Source of the DNA: Paenibacillus stellifer | GTDB taxonomy: Bacteria; Bacillota; Bacilli; Paenibacillales; Paenibacillaceae | Length of the DNA stretch: 64,000 nucleotides | Reading direction: 5' to 3' | Assembly (NCBI RefSeq): GCF_000758685.1 | Contig: NZ_CP009286.1 | Coordinates: 4,184,501-4,248,500, forward strand | Part shown: piece after piece, positions 43,512-52,456 of the stretch | Layout: each line of letters starts with the position of its first letter | How positions within the stretch are numbered: the stretch's first letter is position 1 | Program-made: the position numbers and the translations under genes | The notes under the pieces: model-generated | What the model saw: the letters and a program-made list of their open reading frames with translations, nothing else | What the model was told of the DNA's origin: nothing | Databases searched by the model: none

Positions 43512-44774
43512 TTATGCCTGCTCCGCCAGCACTTCGCCCAGATTCACCAGCTTGACGGTCCGCTGCTCGCCGGTCGCCATATACTTCAGGGCGATTTCGC
43601 CCCGCTGCAGCTCTTCCTCGCCCAGAATGGCGGTGAAGCGCGCCGACATCCGGTCGGCGGATTTAAGCTGCGCCTTCATTTTGCGGCCCAGATAATCGCG
43701 CTCCGCCGAGAAGCCTTGGCTGCGCAGCAGATACAACTGCTTCGTAATCTCTGCCTCGGCTTCCTCGCCGAGCGCTACCAGATACACATCGAGCGGCTTG
43801 ACCGCTCCTGTCTCGATCTTCTGATGCTCCAGAATCAGGAGAATCCGTTCGAGCCCGATGCCAAGGCCGATGCCCGGCTGGTCCGGTCCGCCGATCTCGG
43901 CGACCAGGCCGTTGTACCGTCCGCCTCCGCCGACGGTGTCAATGGACCCGATGCCGGCCGCCTTGTATTCAAAGGCCGTGTGCGTGTAATAGTCGAGCCC
44001 GCGAACAAGGCGGGTATTGACCGAATAATCAACGCCCATCGCTTCCAGGTGGCTTCGCACTTTGGCGAAGTGCTCGGTGCATTCCTCGTCCAGGCTGTCC
44101 AGAATGGACGGCGCGTCCGTGAACTTGTCCTGATCGACCTTGCAGTCCAGCACGCGCAGCGGGTTGCGCTCCATGCGGCGCTGGCAGTCGCTGCACAGGC
44201 TGTCCTTCATCGGACGCAGGAAGCCGAGCAGCTTCTCGCGGTAAGCCGCGCGGCTCGGAATATTGCCGACCGAGTTGATCTCCACCCGGACACCCTGCAG
44301 ACCGAGGTCCTTGCAGAATTGGTAACCGAGGGAGATGACCTCCGCGTCGATCGCCGGATCAACAGCTCCGAATGCCTCAACCCCGAACTGGTGGAACTGG
44401 CGGTACCGGCCCGCCTGTGGACGCTCATAACGGAACATCGGTCCAATATAGTACAGCTTGCTGACATCTGGCTCCCCATACAGCTTGTTCTGCACATAGG
44501 CCCGGACAACGCCGGCCGTTCCTTCCGGACGCAGCGCCAGATCCCGGCCGCCCTTGTCCTTGAAGTTGTACATTTCGCCTTCCACGATATCGGTCGTTTC
44601 GCCAACGCCGCGCTCGAACAGCTCTGTATGCTCAAACATCGGAGTGCGAATTTCGCGGTAATTGAAGCGCCGGCACAGATCTCTGGCCTTTTCTTCGACG
44701 AACTGCCATCTCTCCACCGCACCGGGCAGGAAATCCTGCGTTCCGGTCGGCTTCTCGATTCTCTCTTTAGCCAA
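43512..44774 (-). CDS. hisS: Histidyl-tRNA synthetase
   Basis: The class IIa synthetase charges tRNA-His. It has 420 residues. Motif 1 region is EKPTGTQDFLPG near 7, motif 2 FRYERPQAGRYRQFHQFG near 110, histidine-specific VRGLDYYTHTAFEY near 257, and motif 3 GLGIGLERILLIL near 305. The C-terminal anticodon domain follows. TTG at 44774 is chosen because AGGAGG lies 9 bases upstream. An ATG at 44822 would begin inside the leader terminator. It is first in the hisS-aspS operon behind a T-box leader. Confidence 0.96.
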   Translation of the reverse strand: MAKERIEKPTGTQDFLPGAVERWQFVEEKARDLCRRFNYREIRTPMFEHTELFERGVGETTDIVEGEMYNFKDKGGRDLALRPEGTAGVVRAYVQNKLYGEPDVSKLYYIGPMFRYERPQAGRYRQFHQFGVEAFGAVDPAIDAEVISLGYQFCKDLGLQGVRVEINSVGNIPSRAAYREKLLGFLRPMKDSLCSDCQRRMERNPLRVLDCKVDQDKFTDAPSILDSLDEECTEHFAKVRSHLEAMGVDYSVNTRLVRGLDYYTHTAFEYKAAGIGSIDTVGGGGRYNGLVAEIGGPDQPGIGLGIGLERILLILEHQKIETGAVKPLDVYLVALGEEAEAEITKQLYLLRSQGFSAERDYLGRKMKAQLKSADRMSARFTAILGEEELQRGEIALKYMATGEQRTVKLVNLGEVLAEQA

Positions 44775-44823
44775 CTTATGATCCCTCCTGAACATGCCCT
44801 TGGAAGATTTGCAAATTTGCATT

Positions 44824-45172
44824 AAAAAAAAATCCCCCGCCCTGTTTCATCAACAGGGACGAGGGATTATCCTAACGATATTCACCCGTGGTACCACCCA
44901 CATTCCGGCCGGAACTCTTACGTTCTTCCGTCCGCTTCAAGCGGTTAACGCCCGCCTACGCGCAGCGGCTACTGAGGCGGATCAATCCGCTGTTCGCCGT
45001 ACGTTCTCGGGGAAGTCATTCATTCGCTCATCAACAGAATCCTTGCAGCCGGGTTGAATGATAGGTTGACGATGGAATCATCAATCTGAAATTCAACGGG
45101 GATTCCTCTCTGGGGTTGTGGATATCGAATTACTTGGTCCCGTCATCAAAACAATTATTAATAACCGTATAT
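44824..45172 (-). ncRNA. T-box leader of hisS-aspS
   Basis: The T-box sequence GTGGGTGGTACCACGGGT is at 44883-44900 on the minus strand. The terminator at 44824-44869 (AATCCCTCGTCCCTGTT with AACAGGGCGGGGGATT, then nine T) can be replaced by an antiterminator. A stem I region with AGAGAGG is visible near 45100. I could not assign the specifier codon with confidence; His or Asp is expected. Confidence 0.9.
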
Positions 45173-45178
45173 CCATAG

Positions 45179-45207
45179 ATTCTACTGAATCAAAGCACTA
45201 AAGTCAA
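45179..45207 (-). promoter_or_regulatory. hisS-aspS promoter
   Basis: TTGACT (45202-45207), 17-base spacer, TAGAAT (45179-45184) on the minus strand, just upstream of the T-box leader. Confidence 0.75.
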
Positions 45208-45419
45208 GGATTAACACGTGATGTCCTCTTTTTGCGGCGCCGGACAAAAAATGACCCGAAGAGCATCTCTCCGGGCCCATCACATATATTATAAAAAAGG
45301 GGGTCATGCTGTTATTATAAACAGGCTATATTAAGCGATCATGTACATCATATTACGAATATATTACAGAAATGAAAGCGCTTCATAAATGTCGGATATT
45401 AGCATTTTTGGGCGCCAAA
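45208..45419. other. Spacer upstream of the hisS promoter
   Basis: No gene is seen. A palindrome-like TGAAAGCGCTTCA lies near 45373-45385, but there is no gene start beside it. Confidence 0.5.
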
Positions 45420-45457
45420 ACAAACCCCGCTGTCCTGCTGAACAGCGGGGTTTTTAC
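45420..45457. terminator. Bidirectional terminator downstream of the YflT-like gene
   Basis: AAACCCCGCTGT and ACAGCGGGGTTT form a 12-bp perfect stem with an 8-base loop; T tracts follow on both strands. Confidence 0.8.
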
Positions 45458-45493
45458 TTGAGGCTTCCGGCTCCGATAATTGTTAATCAAGCT

Positions 45494-45925
45494 TTAACCA
45501 AAAACCTCGACATAACCGTTTTTACTGCGGAGCGAATGGACAATGGCATCGAAATCATCATCGCTGGCCTTGATCTCCATGACGTAATGAAGACCGCCCA
45601 GATCCGCATCGTCATAGGCTTGATTTCTTACATCGTCAGCGCCAAAATTGCCGCCGCGCCCCGTCTCATCGTCAACTTCTCCGCCCGCAGCAACTACTGC
45701 GGGATACGCGGCAGGCGCTGCTCCGTAGCTGACCGGTGCGGTCCCGGTACTGAGTCCCCCGAGATTGTTGACAGGCAAGAGCGGAACCAGGAGATTCCGA
45801 TCGTTGCCGAGCGGGTCCGTAAGCTCCCACACATCCAGCCCGTCCGCTTTGTAGCCGATCAGCGCCGTCTTGGCGCCTTCCGCCTCATCTTCTGTTCTGA
45901 AATAAGCCTGTATGCGCTTGGTCAT
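45494..45925 (-). CDS. Conserved hypothetical protein, possibly general-stress YflT-like
   Basis: The 143-residue protein starts MTKRIQAYFRTEDEAEGAKTAL, the pattern of small stress proteins that carry a ferredoxin-like N-terminal fold. The middle (about 65-105) is rich in Ala, Gly, Pro and Asp and looks flexible. The C-terminus (LHYVMEIKASDDDFDAIVHSLRSKNG) could be a second alpha/beta unit. TAGGAGG precedes the ATG and is part of a dispersed repeat. It follows the PfpI-like gene on the same strand. Assignment is weak, and function is unknown. Confidence 0.6.
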   Translation of the reverse strand: MTKRIQAYFRTEDEAEGAKTALIGYKADGLDVWELTDPLGNDRNLLVPLLPVNNLGGLSTGTAPVSYGAAPAAYPAVVAAGGEVDDETGRGGNFGADDVRNQAYDDADLGGLHYVMEIKASDDDFDAIVHSLRSKNGYVEVFG

Positions 45926-45933
45926 GATGTCGC

Positions 45934-46083
45934 CCTCCTAAAAGTTTTGTGATGAATTAACTACTCCGAGATATCTTCAACAAAACTGGCTTCGGAAGCA
46001 TACGCTTAGTTTTGTGATGAATTACTACTCCGAGATATCTTCAACAAAACTTGCTTCGGAAGCATACGCTTAGTTTTGTGATG
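45934..46083 (-). repeat. Ribosome-binding-site repeat, copy A (two units)
   Basis: On the minus strand two tandem units of about 65 bases begin CACAAAACTAAGCGTATG and contain CTTCCGAAGC, AGTTTTG and GAAGATATC. They end in CAAAACTTTTAGGAGG, where AGGAGG is the ribosome binding site of the gene at 45925. The first unit overlaps the 3' end of the PfpI-like gene and provides its stop codon. Confidence 0.85.
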
Positions 46084-46600
46084 ATACCGAAACCTTAAGC
46101 GACTGGAGCAGCTCGCGAACGAAAGCAGGTTCGTCTTTCGGTGTGCGCGAAGTAATGAAATTTTGATCCACTACCACCTCTTCATCCTTGAAGGTTGCTC
46201 CCGCGTTCACCATATCGTCCTTAAGCGGAGGGTAGGAAGTGATCGTCCGGCCTTTCAGCAAGCCCGCGCTGATCAGAATTTGCGGGCCGTGGCAGATGGC
46301 TGCAATCGGTTTGCCCGCCGAGTTGAATTCCTTGACAAAATTCAGAATGCCGGGGTCTGACCGCAGTCCTTCAGGGGAAGAACCTCCCGGGATCACCACC
46401 GCATCATAATCGGCCGCTTTCACTTCGGAGATGGCCTTGTCAGCTGTATAAGAGGCTTCGCCTCTTTTGCCTTTTAGGGTTTCGTCTTTTTTCAATCCAA
46501 TAACAACGGCCTCATGGCCAGCCTCTTTAACGGCTTCGTACGGAACCTTCATTTCGGAATCTTCAAACTGACTTGCCAGCAGAAAAGCTACTTTACTCAT
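46070..46600 (-). CDS. DJ-1/PfpI family stress protein (glyoxalase III or deglycase-like)
   Basis: The 176-residue protein has the PfpI flavodoxin-like fold: KVAFLLASQFEDSE at the start, DYDAVVIPGGSSPEGLR near 67, and the nucleophile cysteine in IAAICHGPQILISAG near 102. Members are linked to protection against oxidative and carbonyl stress. ATG at 46600 follows AAGGAG; the longer frame to 46726 has no such site. Its last codons (SSQN and stop) lie within the dispersed repeat unit, so the repeat has shaped its C-terminus. Confidence 0.88.
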   Translation of the reverse strand: MSKVAFLLASQFEDSEMKVPYEAVKEAGHEAVVIGLKKDETLKGKRGEASYTADKAISEVKAADYDAVVIPGGSSPEGLRSDPGILNFVKEFNSAGKPIAAICHGPQILISAGLLKGRTITSYPPLKDDMVNAGATFKDEEVVVDQNFITSRTPKDEPAFVRELLQSLKVSVSSQN

Positions 46601-47107
46601 GGTAAAAGTTTCTCCTTTCTGATATGGTCGTCTTCTTTGATGTATTACCCGCCCTGGCTCTTCATCTAACACAGTTGCGAAGACTAAAGCCTGTCGGCCT
46701 TTCAAATGCTGTATCTGAACCGGCATAGAAGTAGCGCAATGAATTCACAGTCCGGGCAGTTTCTTTGATCGGCAAAGCGCCATGCTTCGGCTCTCTCCCG
46801 CTTATGTTCGCGGCAGCAGAAGCCGGCTCTGTCCCTTGCACAGCTCGCGGGGCACCGCGGTTTCGCCCGATTCCTTGGCAGAGGCGCTGGCCTCGCTCCG
46901 GCTGCCTGCCGAAAGAGCACCGAGCCGTGTCCAGGCGTTGGCCTGAGGCGAAAGTCTCATGTTCATTCTCTCCGATGGCTGACAGGATAGTTGCAACAGC
47001 AGTGTGCCCCATCTGCGGATTCTCTATCCGCGAAGACTACTTGCCCGCGGGGTGGATCAAGGACAGTATTGTTCTGTAACTCGAACTGCATATCTGTTAA
47101 TTTTCAT
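46601..47107. other. Gene-poor stretch between the PfpI-like gene and the HAD gene
   Basis: No certain gene lies here. Two weak candidates exist: a minus-strand 52-codon frame (46802-46960) with GGAGAG upstream, and a plus-strand 34-codon frame ending at 47079 with CPICGF but no ribosome binding site. Confidence 0.45.
46802..46960 (-). CDS. Doubtful small protein, 52 residues
   Basis: The frame starts MRLSPQANAWTRLGAL with GGAGAG 7 bases upstream and ends CKGQSRLLLPRT. It is Ser/Ala-rich with no membrane segment or motif. It may be chance. Confidence 0.2.
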   Translation of the reverse strand: MRLSPQANAWTRLGALSAGSRSEASASAKESGETAVPRELCKGQSRLLLPRT

Positions 47108-47150
47108 AAAAAAAGCTGCTTCGCAGCCGTCGCCGCGAAACAACTTTTTT
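47108..47150. terminator. Terminator downstream of the HAD gene
   Basis: On the minus strand GTTGTTTCGC pairs with GCGAAGCAGC through G-U pairs, followed by seven T. A and T runs on the other side allow action on both strands. Confidence 0.78.
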
Positions 47151-47181
47151 AACCTCTCATATTGACATTGTCCAGGAATGG

Positions 47182-47892
47182 CTATACAAAATCCAGAATC
47201 CGCCGGAAATCTCCGTCCCATATCTGGTATTTGCAATCGACCTCCGTTGCGTCCGGCGAACTGTTCGAATGAATATAGATCGCATCGATGCCTGCCCGGC
47301 GCGCGCCTTCCACATCGGTTGTATGATCGTTGCCGATCATAACTGCTGAAGACAGGTCGGCTCCGTAAGTATCCGCCAGATATCCGAAGAACAGCGGGTC
47401 TGGCTTGCTGATGCCCGCTTCGGACGAAATGGCGATGCCGTCAAGCAGCTTGTCCAGTCCAAGCACCCGCAGTTCCGCTTCGACAAACGTCTTCTGCCCG
47501 TTCGAGAGCAGATACAGCTTGCAGCCCTTTTCGCGGAGCGCGAGAAGTGTTTCCTCAACTCCGTCGTATAGCTCAAGCCGCCGCATGGACAAGAGGCGCA
47601 GCCAACGGACGGTTTCCTCCGCCCAGGCTCTGCCGAGCTTGACGCCTTTGCGGGCTGCAATCGCCTCGAACGTCTCCTCCATTACGAAATCGGGGAATTC
47701 GCAAGGCGTCTTCGGGCAGCTCATCTGCCGGCCGATCTCTTCATGAAATTCGCGGAACAGTTCCTGAGCTTCGATGGGCACTCCGCTATACCGGAAATGA
47801 AAGCTTAAGGTCTGCCAGAGCTGCTCATCACTCTCATCAGTATGAATATTGATCAACGTTCCGTATAAATCGAAAATGACTGTCTTGTACAT
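47182..47892 (-). CDS. HAD-superfamily hydrolase (YfnB-like)
   Basis: The 236-residue phosphatase-like enzyme has motif I VIFDLYGTLINI (residues 5-16; two Asp are replaced in part since motif DxYGT differs from the common DxDGT), cap helices at 20-95, motif II LYLLSNGQKTF near 131, and motif III/IV KPDPLFFGY then VMIGNDHTTDVEGARRAG near 190. The DLYGT form is common in the YfnB and haloacid dehalogenase-like groups. The substrate is not predictable. GGAGGGG precedes the ATG. It stands alone with its own terminator. Confidence 0.85.
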   Translation of the reverse strand: MYKTVIFDLYGTLINIHTDESDEQLWQTLSFHFRYSGVPIEAQELFREFHEEIGRQMSCPKTPCEFPDFVMEETFEAIAARKGVKLGRAWAEETVRWLRLLSMRRLELYDGVEETLLALREKGCKLYLLSNGQKTFVEAELRVLGLDKLLDGIAISSEAGISKPDPLFFGYLADTYGADLSSAVMIGNDHTTDVEGARRAGIDAIYIHSNSSPDATEVDCKYQIWDGDFRRILDFV

Positions 47893-48036
47893 AGTTCCCC
47901 TCCATATATCCGCTGATTAGCTCTACATTGTAACATTATAAAGCAAGTTATCGGACTTGGGTGAAACGATTTAGTGAATGGAGAACACTTGCTAGCCCTT
48001 GACCATGCCTGCTTTTTCGCATCTGTGGATTTTCAT

Positions 48037-48083
48037 AAAAAAAGGGATGAGCCGGAGCGCACTCACTCCTTCTCTATCCCTTT
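48037..48083 (-). terminator. Terminator downstream of dtd
   Basis: On the minus strand AAGGGAT-GAG-GGAG pairs with CTCC-CTC-ATCCCTT across small bulges, followed by seven T. Confidence 0.78.
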
Positions 48084-48086
48084 CCT

Positions 48087-48530
48087 TTATGCCCGGCTGT
48101 CCACGATCAGGGTAACCGGCCCCCAGTTCGTAAGCGAGACATCCATCATCGCCCCGAATATACCGGTCTCCACGCCAAGACCATGCCCGGCCAGCTCCCG
48201 GTTAAAATAATCATACAGCCGTTTCGCCTCTTCAGGAGCCGCTGCCGCCATGAAGTTCGGACGCCGCCCTTTGCGGCAGTCGCCGTACAGCGTGAACTGG
48301 GATACGGAGAGTATCGCTCCTCCGGTCTCGGTAACGCTGTGGTTCATTTTGCCCGCTTCATCCTCAAAAATCCGAAGACCGGCGACTTTATCGGCGAGGT
48401 ATTTGGCGTCCTTCTCGGTATCTTCATGGGTCACGCCTACTAGAAGCATGAGCCCTTCGCCGATAGCTCCTGCCGTCTCACCTGCAACGGTTACCCGCGC
48501 CTCCTTGCAGCGCTGCACCACAACTCTCAC
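48087..48530 (-). CDS. dtd: D-aminoacyl-tRNA deacylase
   Basis: The enzyme removes D-amino acids from tRNA, protecting translation. It has 147 residues, normal length. The two signature motifs are [10 protein letters not shown] near 78 and [13 protein letters not shown] near 133 (the Gly-cisPro-type NxGPVT site). GTG at 48530 gives the typical N-terminus MRVVVQRC and has GGGGGA 10 bases upstream; GTG at 48539 overlaps that site. It lies 42 bases downstream of rel on the same strand, as in Bacillus (yrvI), so cotranscription is likely. Confidence 0.94.
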   Translation of the reverse strand: MRVVVQRCKEARVTVAGETAGAIGEGLMLLVGVTHEDTEKDAKYLADKVAGLRIFEDEAGKMNHSVTETGGAILSVSQFTLYGDCRKGRRPNFMAAAAPEEAKRLYDYFNRELAGHGLGVETGIFGAMMDVSLTNWGPVTLIVDSRA

Positions 48531-48572
48531 TTCTGTCACATCCCCCGACCGCCAATGTCCCCAAGCTTCCGC

Positions 48573-50750
48573 TTACTGCATGATCCGGTGAACGGTGTAC
48601 ACATCCTTGACCCGCTTCACCTTCTCCACAACGGAATATAAATGATCCGTGTTTCGAATCAGAATCGTCATATGAATCAGCGCCATCTTGTTCTTGTCGG
48701 AACGTCCGGTAACCGCCGAAATGTTGGTCTTGCTCTCGGAGACCGCCTGCAGCACTTCGTTCAGCAGACCGCTCCGGTCATGGCCTGTAATTTCGATGTC
48801 GACGCTGTAATTCGCCTCCATGCTGCCTTCCCATTCCACCTCAATGACGCGTGCGGCTTCCTCGCTCTCCTCGGCCTTGATGTTCGGACAGTCCGAGCGG
48901 TGCACCGAGACGCCGCGGCCGCGCGTCACGTAACCTACAATATCGTCCCCCGGCACCGGGTTGCAGCATCTGGCGAAACGGACCAGCAGATTGTCGATGC
49001 CTTTGACACGGACGCCGTTCGTAGGCTGGTTGCGCTTCTCGGCAACCTTGATTTCCTTCTTCTCCGTCGTAAGCTCTAAGTGAGCCACCGCGGCTTCCTC
49101 CTGCTCCTTGCGGAGCTTCTCGGTCAAGCGCGTGGCGATCTGCGCAGCCGTAATGCCGCCAAAACCGACTGCGGAGAGCATATCCTCGATATCGTTGAAC
49201 GCGAATTTTTTGGCCGCTTCCAGCAGCTTGTCATCAGTCATCCATTCGGATGGTTCAATGCCGAGCCGCTTCAGCTCCCGTTCGATTGCCTCGCGTCCCT
49301 TCTCGACGTTCTCCTCGCGCTTCTCCTTCTTGAACCACTGCTTGATCTTGCTTCTGGCATGCGAAGACTGAGCGATCTTGAGCCAATCCCGGCTCGGCCC
49401 GTAGGAATGCTTCGAGGTCAGGATTTCGACAATATCACCGGTCTTGAGTTTATGATCGAGCGGGACAATCCGTCCGTTCACCTTCGCGCCGATGGTGCGG
49501 TTGCCGACCTCCGTATGAATGCGGAACGCAAAATCAAGCGGCACGGAGCCCGCAGGCAGCTCGATGACTTCCCCTTTCGGGGTGAACACGAAGACGAGGT
49601 CGGAGAAAAAGTCCATTTTTAGCGATTCGACAAACTCCGAGGCATCCTTGGCTTCATGCTGAAGCTCCAAAATCTCGCGAAAAAAAGGCATCCGGTTCTC
49701 AGGATTGGCGGTTGTGCCGCTTCCCTCCTTGTATGCCCAGTGTGCTGCTATTCCAAATTCGGCCGTGCGGTGCATTTCCCAGGTCCGGATTTGAACTTCC
49801 GTCGGTTCTCCGCCGGGACCCACAACCGTCGTATGCAAAGACTGATACATATTCGCCTTTGGCATGGCGATGTAATCCTTGAAACGTCCGGGCATCGGCT
49901 TCCACAGCGTGTGGATAATGCCCAGCGTGGCATAACAATCCTTGATGTTGTCAACGATAATCCGTATCGCCAGCAGATCGTAGATTTCATTGAACTGCTT
50001 GTTCTTCGTCGTCATTTTGTTGTAGACGCTGTAAATATGCTTGGGGCGGCCTGAAAGATCGCCCTCAATGCCCATTTCGTCCAGCTTGACACGGATGCGG
50101 CTGATGACGCTATCGATGAACTGCTCGCGCTCGGCGCGTTTTTTGTGCATCAGATTGGCTATCCGGTAATACTGCTGGGGGTTCAAATAACGGAGCGCAA
50201 TATCCTCCATCTCCCACTTGATCGCGGAAATACCGAGACGGTCGGCGATGGGACAGAAAATCTCCAGCGTCTCATACGAGATGCGCCGCTGGCTTTCTTC
50301 CGATTGATATTTCAGAGTACGCATATTATGAAGGCGGTCCGCCAGTTTGATTACAATCACACGGATGTCCTGCGCCATGGCGATGAACATCTTGCGGTAA
50401 TTCTCGTTCTGCTGCTCTTCCTTGGACCGGAAACGGATGCGCTCCAGCTTGGTCAGGCCGTCTACGAGCATGGCGCAGGTGTCGCCGAATTTCTCCCGGA
50501 TCTGTTCGAGCGATACCGTCGTATCTTCCACAACATCATGCAGCAGAGCCGCAATAATTGAAATGACATCCATCTGCATGCCTACAACAATATCGGCAAC
50601 CGCTAACGGATGGAGGATGTATGGCTCTCCCGATTTGCGCACCTGCCCGTAGTGGGCCTGGTCGGCAAATTCATAAGCTTCTTGTATGCGCGGAAGGTCT
50701 TTTTCTTTTATATAGGCTCCGGCCTTTTCCAGTAATCGCTCAATGCCCAT
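48573..50750 (-). CDS. rel: Bifunctional (p)ppGpp synthetase/hydrolase Rel
   Basis: This stringent-response enzyme makes and breaks (p)ppGpp. It has 725 residues. The HD hydrolase domain holds IIAALLHDVVEDT near 67 and NYRKMFIAMAQDIRVIVIKLADRLHNM near 115 in parts. The synthetase domain holds IYDLLAIRIIVDNIKDCYATLG near 250 in parts. A TGS domain (VFVFTPKGEVIELPAGS near 395), a conserved cysteine zinc-finger-like region (VRFARCCNPVPGD near 585) and a C-terminal ACT domain follow. The ribosome binding site is weak. A good promoter lies upstream. In Bacillus apt precedes it; here a uracil permease on the other strand intervenes. Confidence 0.96.
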   Translation of the reverse strand: MGIERLLEKAGAYIKEKDLPRIQEAYEFADQAHYGQVRKSGEPYILHPLAVADIVVGMQMDVISIIAALLHDVVEDTTVSLEQIREKFGDTCAMLVDGLTKLERIRFRSKEEQQNENYRKMFIAMAQDIRVIVIKLADRLHNMRTLKYQSEESQRRISYETLEIFCPIADRLGISAIKWEMEDIALRYLNPQQYYRIANLMHKKRAEREQFIDSVISRIRVKLDEMGIEGDLSGRPKHIYSVYNKMTTKNKQFNEIYDLLAIRIIVDNIKDCYATLGIIHTLWKPMPGRFKDYIAMPKANMYQSLHTTVVGPGGEPTEVQIRTWEMHRTAEFGIAAHWAYKEGSGTTANPENRMPFFREILELQHEAKDASEFVESLKMDFFSDLVFVFTPKGEVIELPAGSVPLDFAFRIHTEVGNRTIGAKVNGRIVPLDHKLKTGDIVEILTSKHSYGPSRDWLKIAQSSHARSKIKQWFKKEKREENVEKGREAIERELKRLGIEPSEWMTDDKLLEAAKKFAFNDIEDMLSAVGFGGITAAQIATRLTEKLRKEQEEAAVAHLELTTEKKEIKVAEKRNQPTNGVRVKGIDNLLVRFARCCNPVPGDDIVGYVTRGRGVSVHRSDCPNIKAEESEEAARVIEVEWEGSMEANYSVDIEITGHDRSGLLNEVLQAVSESKTNISAVTGRSDKNKMALIHMTILIRNTDHLYSVVEKVKRVKDVYTVHRIMQ

Positions 50751-50841
50751 ACTCGTCGTATCCGTGTCCTTTCTGTAATAAAATGAACCCGAGCCGTAGC
50801 GCTTGCACGCAGGCAGGGTTCGGTTCGTAAGTTTTCCTATA

Positions 50842-50870
50842 ATTATGACGCTTGTGGCGGATTACGTCAA
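50842..50870 (-). promoter_or_regulatory. rel promoter
   Basis: TTGACG (50865-50870), 17-base spacer, CATAAT (50842-50847) on the minus strand, about 90 bases upstream of the rel start. Confidence 0.65.
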
Positions 50871-50944
50871 CACTTCCCACCTTGTGGCATTTCTCAGACG
50901 ATTCGATTCCAGAAGCCAGGAAATTGCATATTCCCGTGAAAATG

Positions 50945-50974
50945 TTGTTGAAAAAAAGAGACAATCTATATAAT
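50945..50974 (+). promoter_or_regulatory. Promoter of the uracil permease gene
   Basis: TTGTTG (50945-50950), 18-base spacer, TATAAT (50969-50974) on the plus strand, 63 bases before the start codon. I saw no PyrR-binding hairpin in the short leader. Confidence 0.55.
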
Positions 50975-51037
50975 CTGGTAAAGGCGGTTTTCCTTACAGC
51001 CGACGTCAAGATTTCATACCAACAAGGAGTGAACGGA

Positions 51038-52354
51038 TTGCAACGCGAAATTCAAGTTAACGAAAGGCTCCCTCTGGGACCGGGCTTTCTCTTAAGCCTT
51101 CAGCATTTATTCGCCATGTTCGGCAGCACGGTGCTGGTTCCCAATCTGTTCGGGGTTGACCCCGGCATGATTCTTCTCATGAACGGTATCGGAACACTGC
51201 TGTACATTTTGATCTGCAAAGGAAAAATACCGGCCTATCTCGGCTCCAGCTTCGCCTTTATCTCGCCTGTCTCGGCTGTGCTGCTCGATCATAAGAACGA
51301 TCACAGCCACGGCTACTCGCTGGCGCTGGGCGCTTTTATCGTGACGGGCATTATTTTTGTACTTGTCGCCTTAATCATCAGGTACGCCGGAACGCGCTGG
51401 ATCGATGTTGTCTTTCCTCCCGCCGTCATGGGCGCGATCGTTGCCACCATCGGTCTGGAGCTTGTGCCGGTAGCGGCGCAGATGGCCGGACTGATCGCTC
51501 CCTCCGGAGCAGCTGACTGGACGCCTGACCACGGAGCCATTACCCTGTCGATGGTCACGCTGGGCGTGACGGTTATCGGCGCGGTGCTGTTCCGCGGCTT
51601 CCCCAAGATCATTCATATCCTGATCGGGATTACTACTGGATACGTTCTAGCTTATCTGATGGGCCGGGTAGATACGGCGGCTATTTCGAAAGCTCATTTT
51701 CTTGCCCATCCGACCGTGACAACGCCCTCATTCGACTGGTCGGTCATCCTGACCATTATTCCGGTGTCGCTTGTCGTCATCGTGGAGCATATCGGGCATC
51801 TGCTCGTAACGAGCAACATTGTGGGCAAGGATCTTACCAAGGACCCTGGGCTGGACCGCTCGCTGATGGGCAACGGCATATCCACCATTCTATCCGGATT
51901 TGTCGGTTCCACTCCCAATACGACTTACGGTGAGAACATCGGGGTCATGGCGCTAACAAAAGTGTATTCCGTATACGTCATCGGCGGAGCTGCGATTATT
52001 GCCATCCTGCTGTCGTTCTCAGGCACCTTCTCTTCCATTATCTCCAATATTCCGCAGCCAGTCATGGGCGGCGTCTCACTGCTGCTGTTCGGGGTTATCG
52101 CCGCTTCGGGCCTCCGCATTTTCGTGGAGCAGAAGGTCGATTTCGCCAAGCCGACCAATATGATTCTCGCGTCGATCGTGCTCGTTGTCGGTATCAGCGG
52201 CACCACGCTGACGTTTTGGGGCGTCCAACTGAAGGGGATGGCGCTTGCGACAATTACGGGTATGGTCCTCTCCCTGCTGTTCAAGCTGTTCGAGGTGCTG
52301 GGCCTTTCCAATGACAAGGAAGAAATCAAGCAGGCAGACGCCTCCGACGTATAG
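51038..52354 (+). CDS. Uracil permease, NCS2 (UraA/PyrP) family
   Basis: The 438-residue membrane protein has about 14 helices and imports uracil, perhaps xanthine. Family marks are LQHLFAMFGSTVLVPNLFG near 22, IPAYLGSSFAFISPVSAV near 62, IVEHIGHLLVTSNIVGKD near 245 and STPNTTYGENIGVMALTKVYS near 288 in parts. TTG at 51038 is chosen for AAGGAG 8 bases upstream; the longer frame from 50852 runs through the promoter. It is on the strand opposite to rel and apt, breaking an otherwise conserved pair. The pyrP/uraA name is likely but not certain. Confidence 0.9.
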   Translation: MQREIQVNERLPLGPGFLLSLQHLFAMFGSTVLVPNLFGVDPGMILLMNGIGTLLYILICKGKIPAYLGSSFAFISPVSAVLLDHKNDHSHGYSLALGAFIVTGIIFVLVALIIRYAGTRWIDVVFPPAVMGAIVATIGLELVPVAAQMAGLIAPSGAADWTPDHGAITLSMVTLGVTVIGAVLFRGFPKIIHILIGITTGYVLAYLMGRVDTAAISKAHFLAHPTVTTPSFDWSVILTIIPVSLVVIVEHIGHLLVTSNIVGKDLTKDPGLDRSLMGNGISTILSGFVGSTPNTTYGENIGVMALTKVYSVYVIGGAAIIAILLSFSGTFSSIISNIPQPVMGGVSLLLFGVIAASGLRIFVEQKVDFAKPTNMILASIVLVVGISGTTLTFWGVQLKGMALATITGMVLSLLFKLFEVLGLSNDKEEIKQADASDV

Positions 52355-52408
52355 AACGGCCTATGAGGAATAAACATCTACCATAATTATGAGCTTGTAA
52401 AAAGAAAA

Positions 52409-52456
52409 ACCGGCAGACCTCCGTGCGTAAGACGGACAGTCTGCCGGTATTTTATT
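52409..52456. terminator. Terminator between the uracil permease gene and apt
   Basis: ACCGGCAGAC and GTCTGCCGGT form a 10-bp stem with inner TCCGT/ACGGA, followed by ATTTTATTT on the plus strand. A-rich DNA on the other side suggests it also serves apt. Confidence 0.8.

Noticed and set aside
45373..45385. TGAAAGCGCTTCA as a CcpA cre site
   Set aside because: The spacing is one base short of the cre consensus and no gene starts nearby in a position to be controlled.
46975..47079. 34-codon plus-strand frame with CPICGF
   Set aside because: Only one CxxC pair, no ribosome binding site and no partner gene; left as a weak possibility in the region note.
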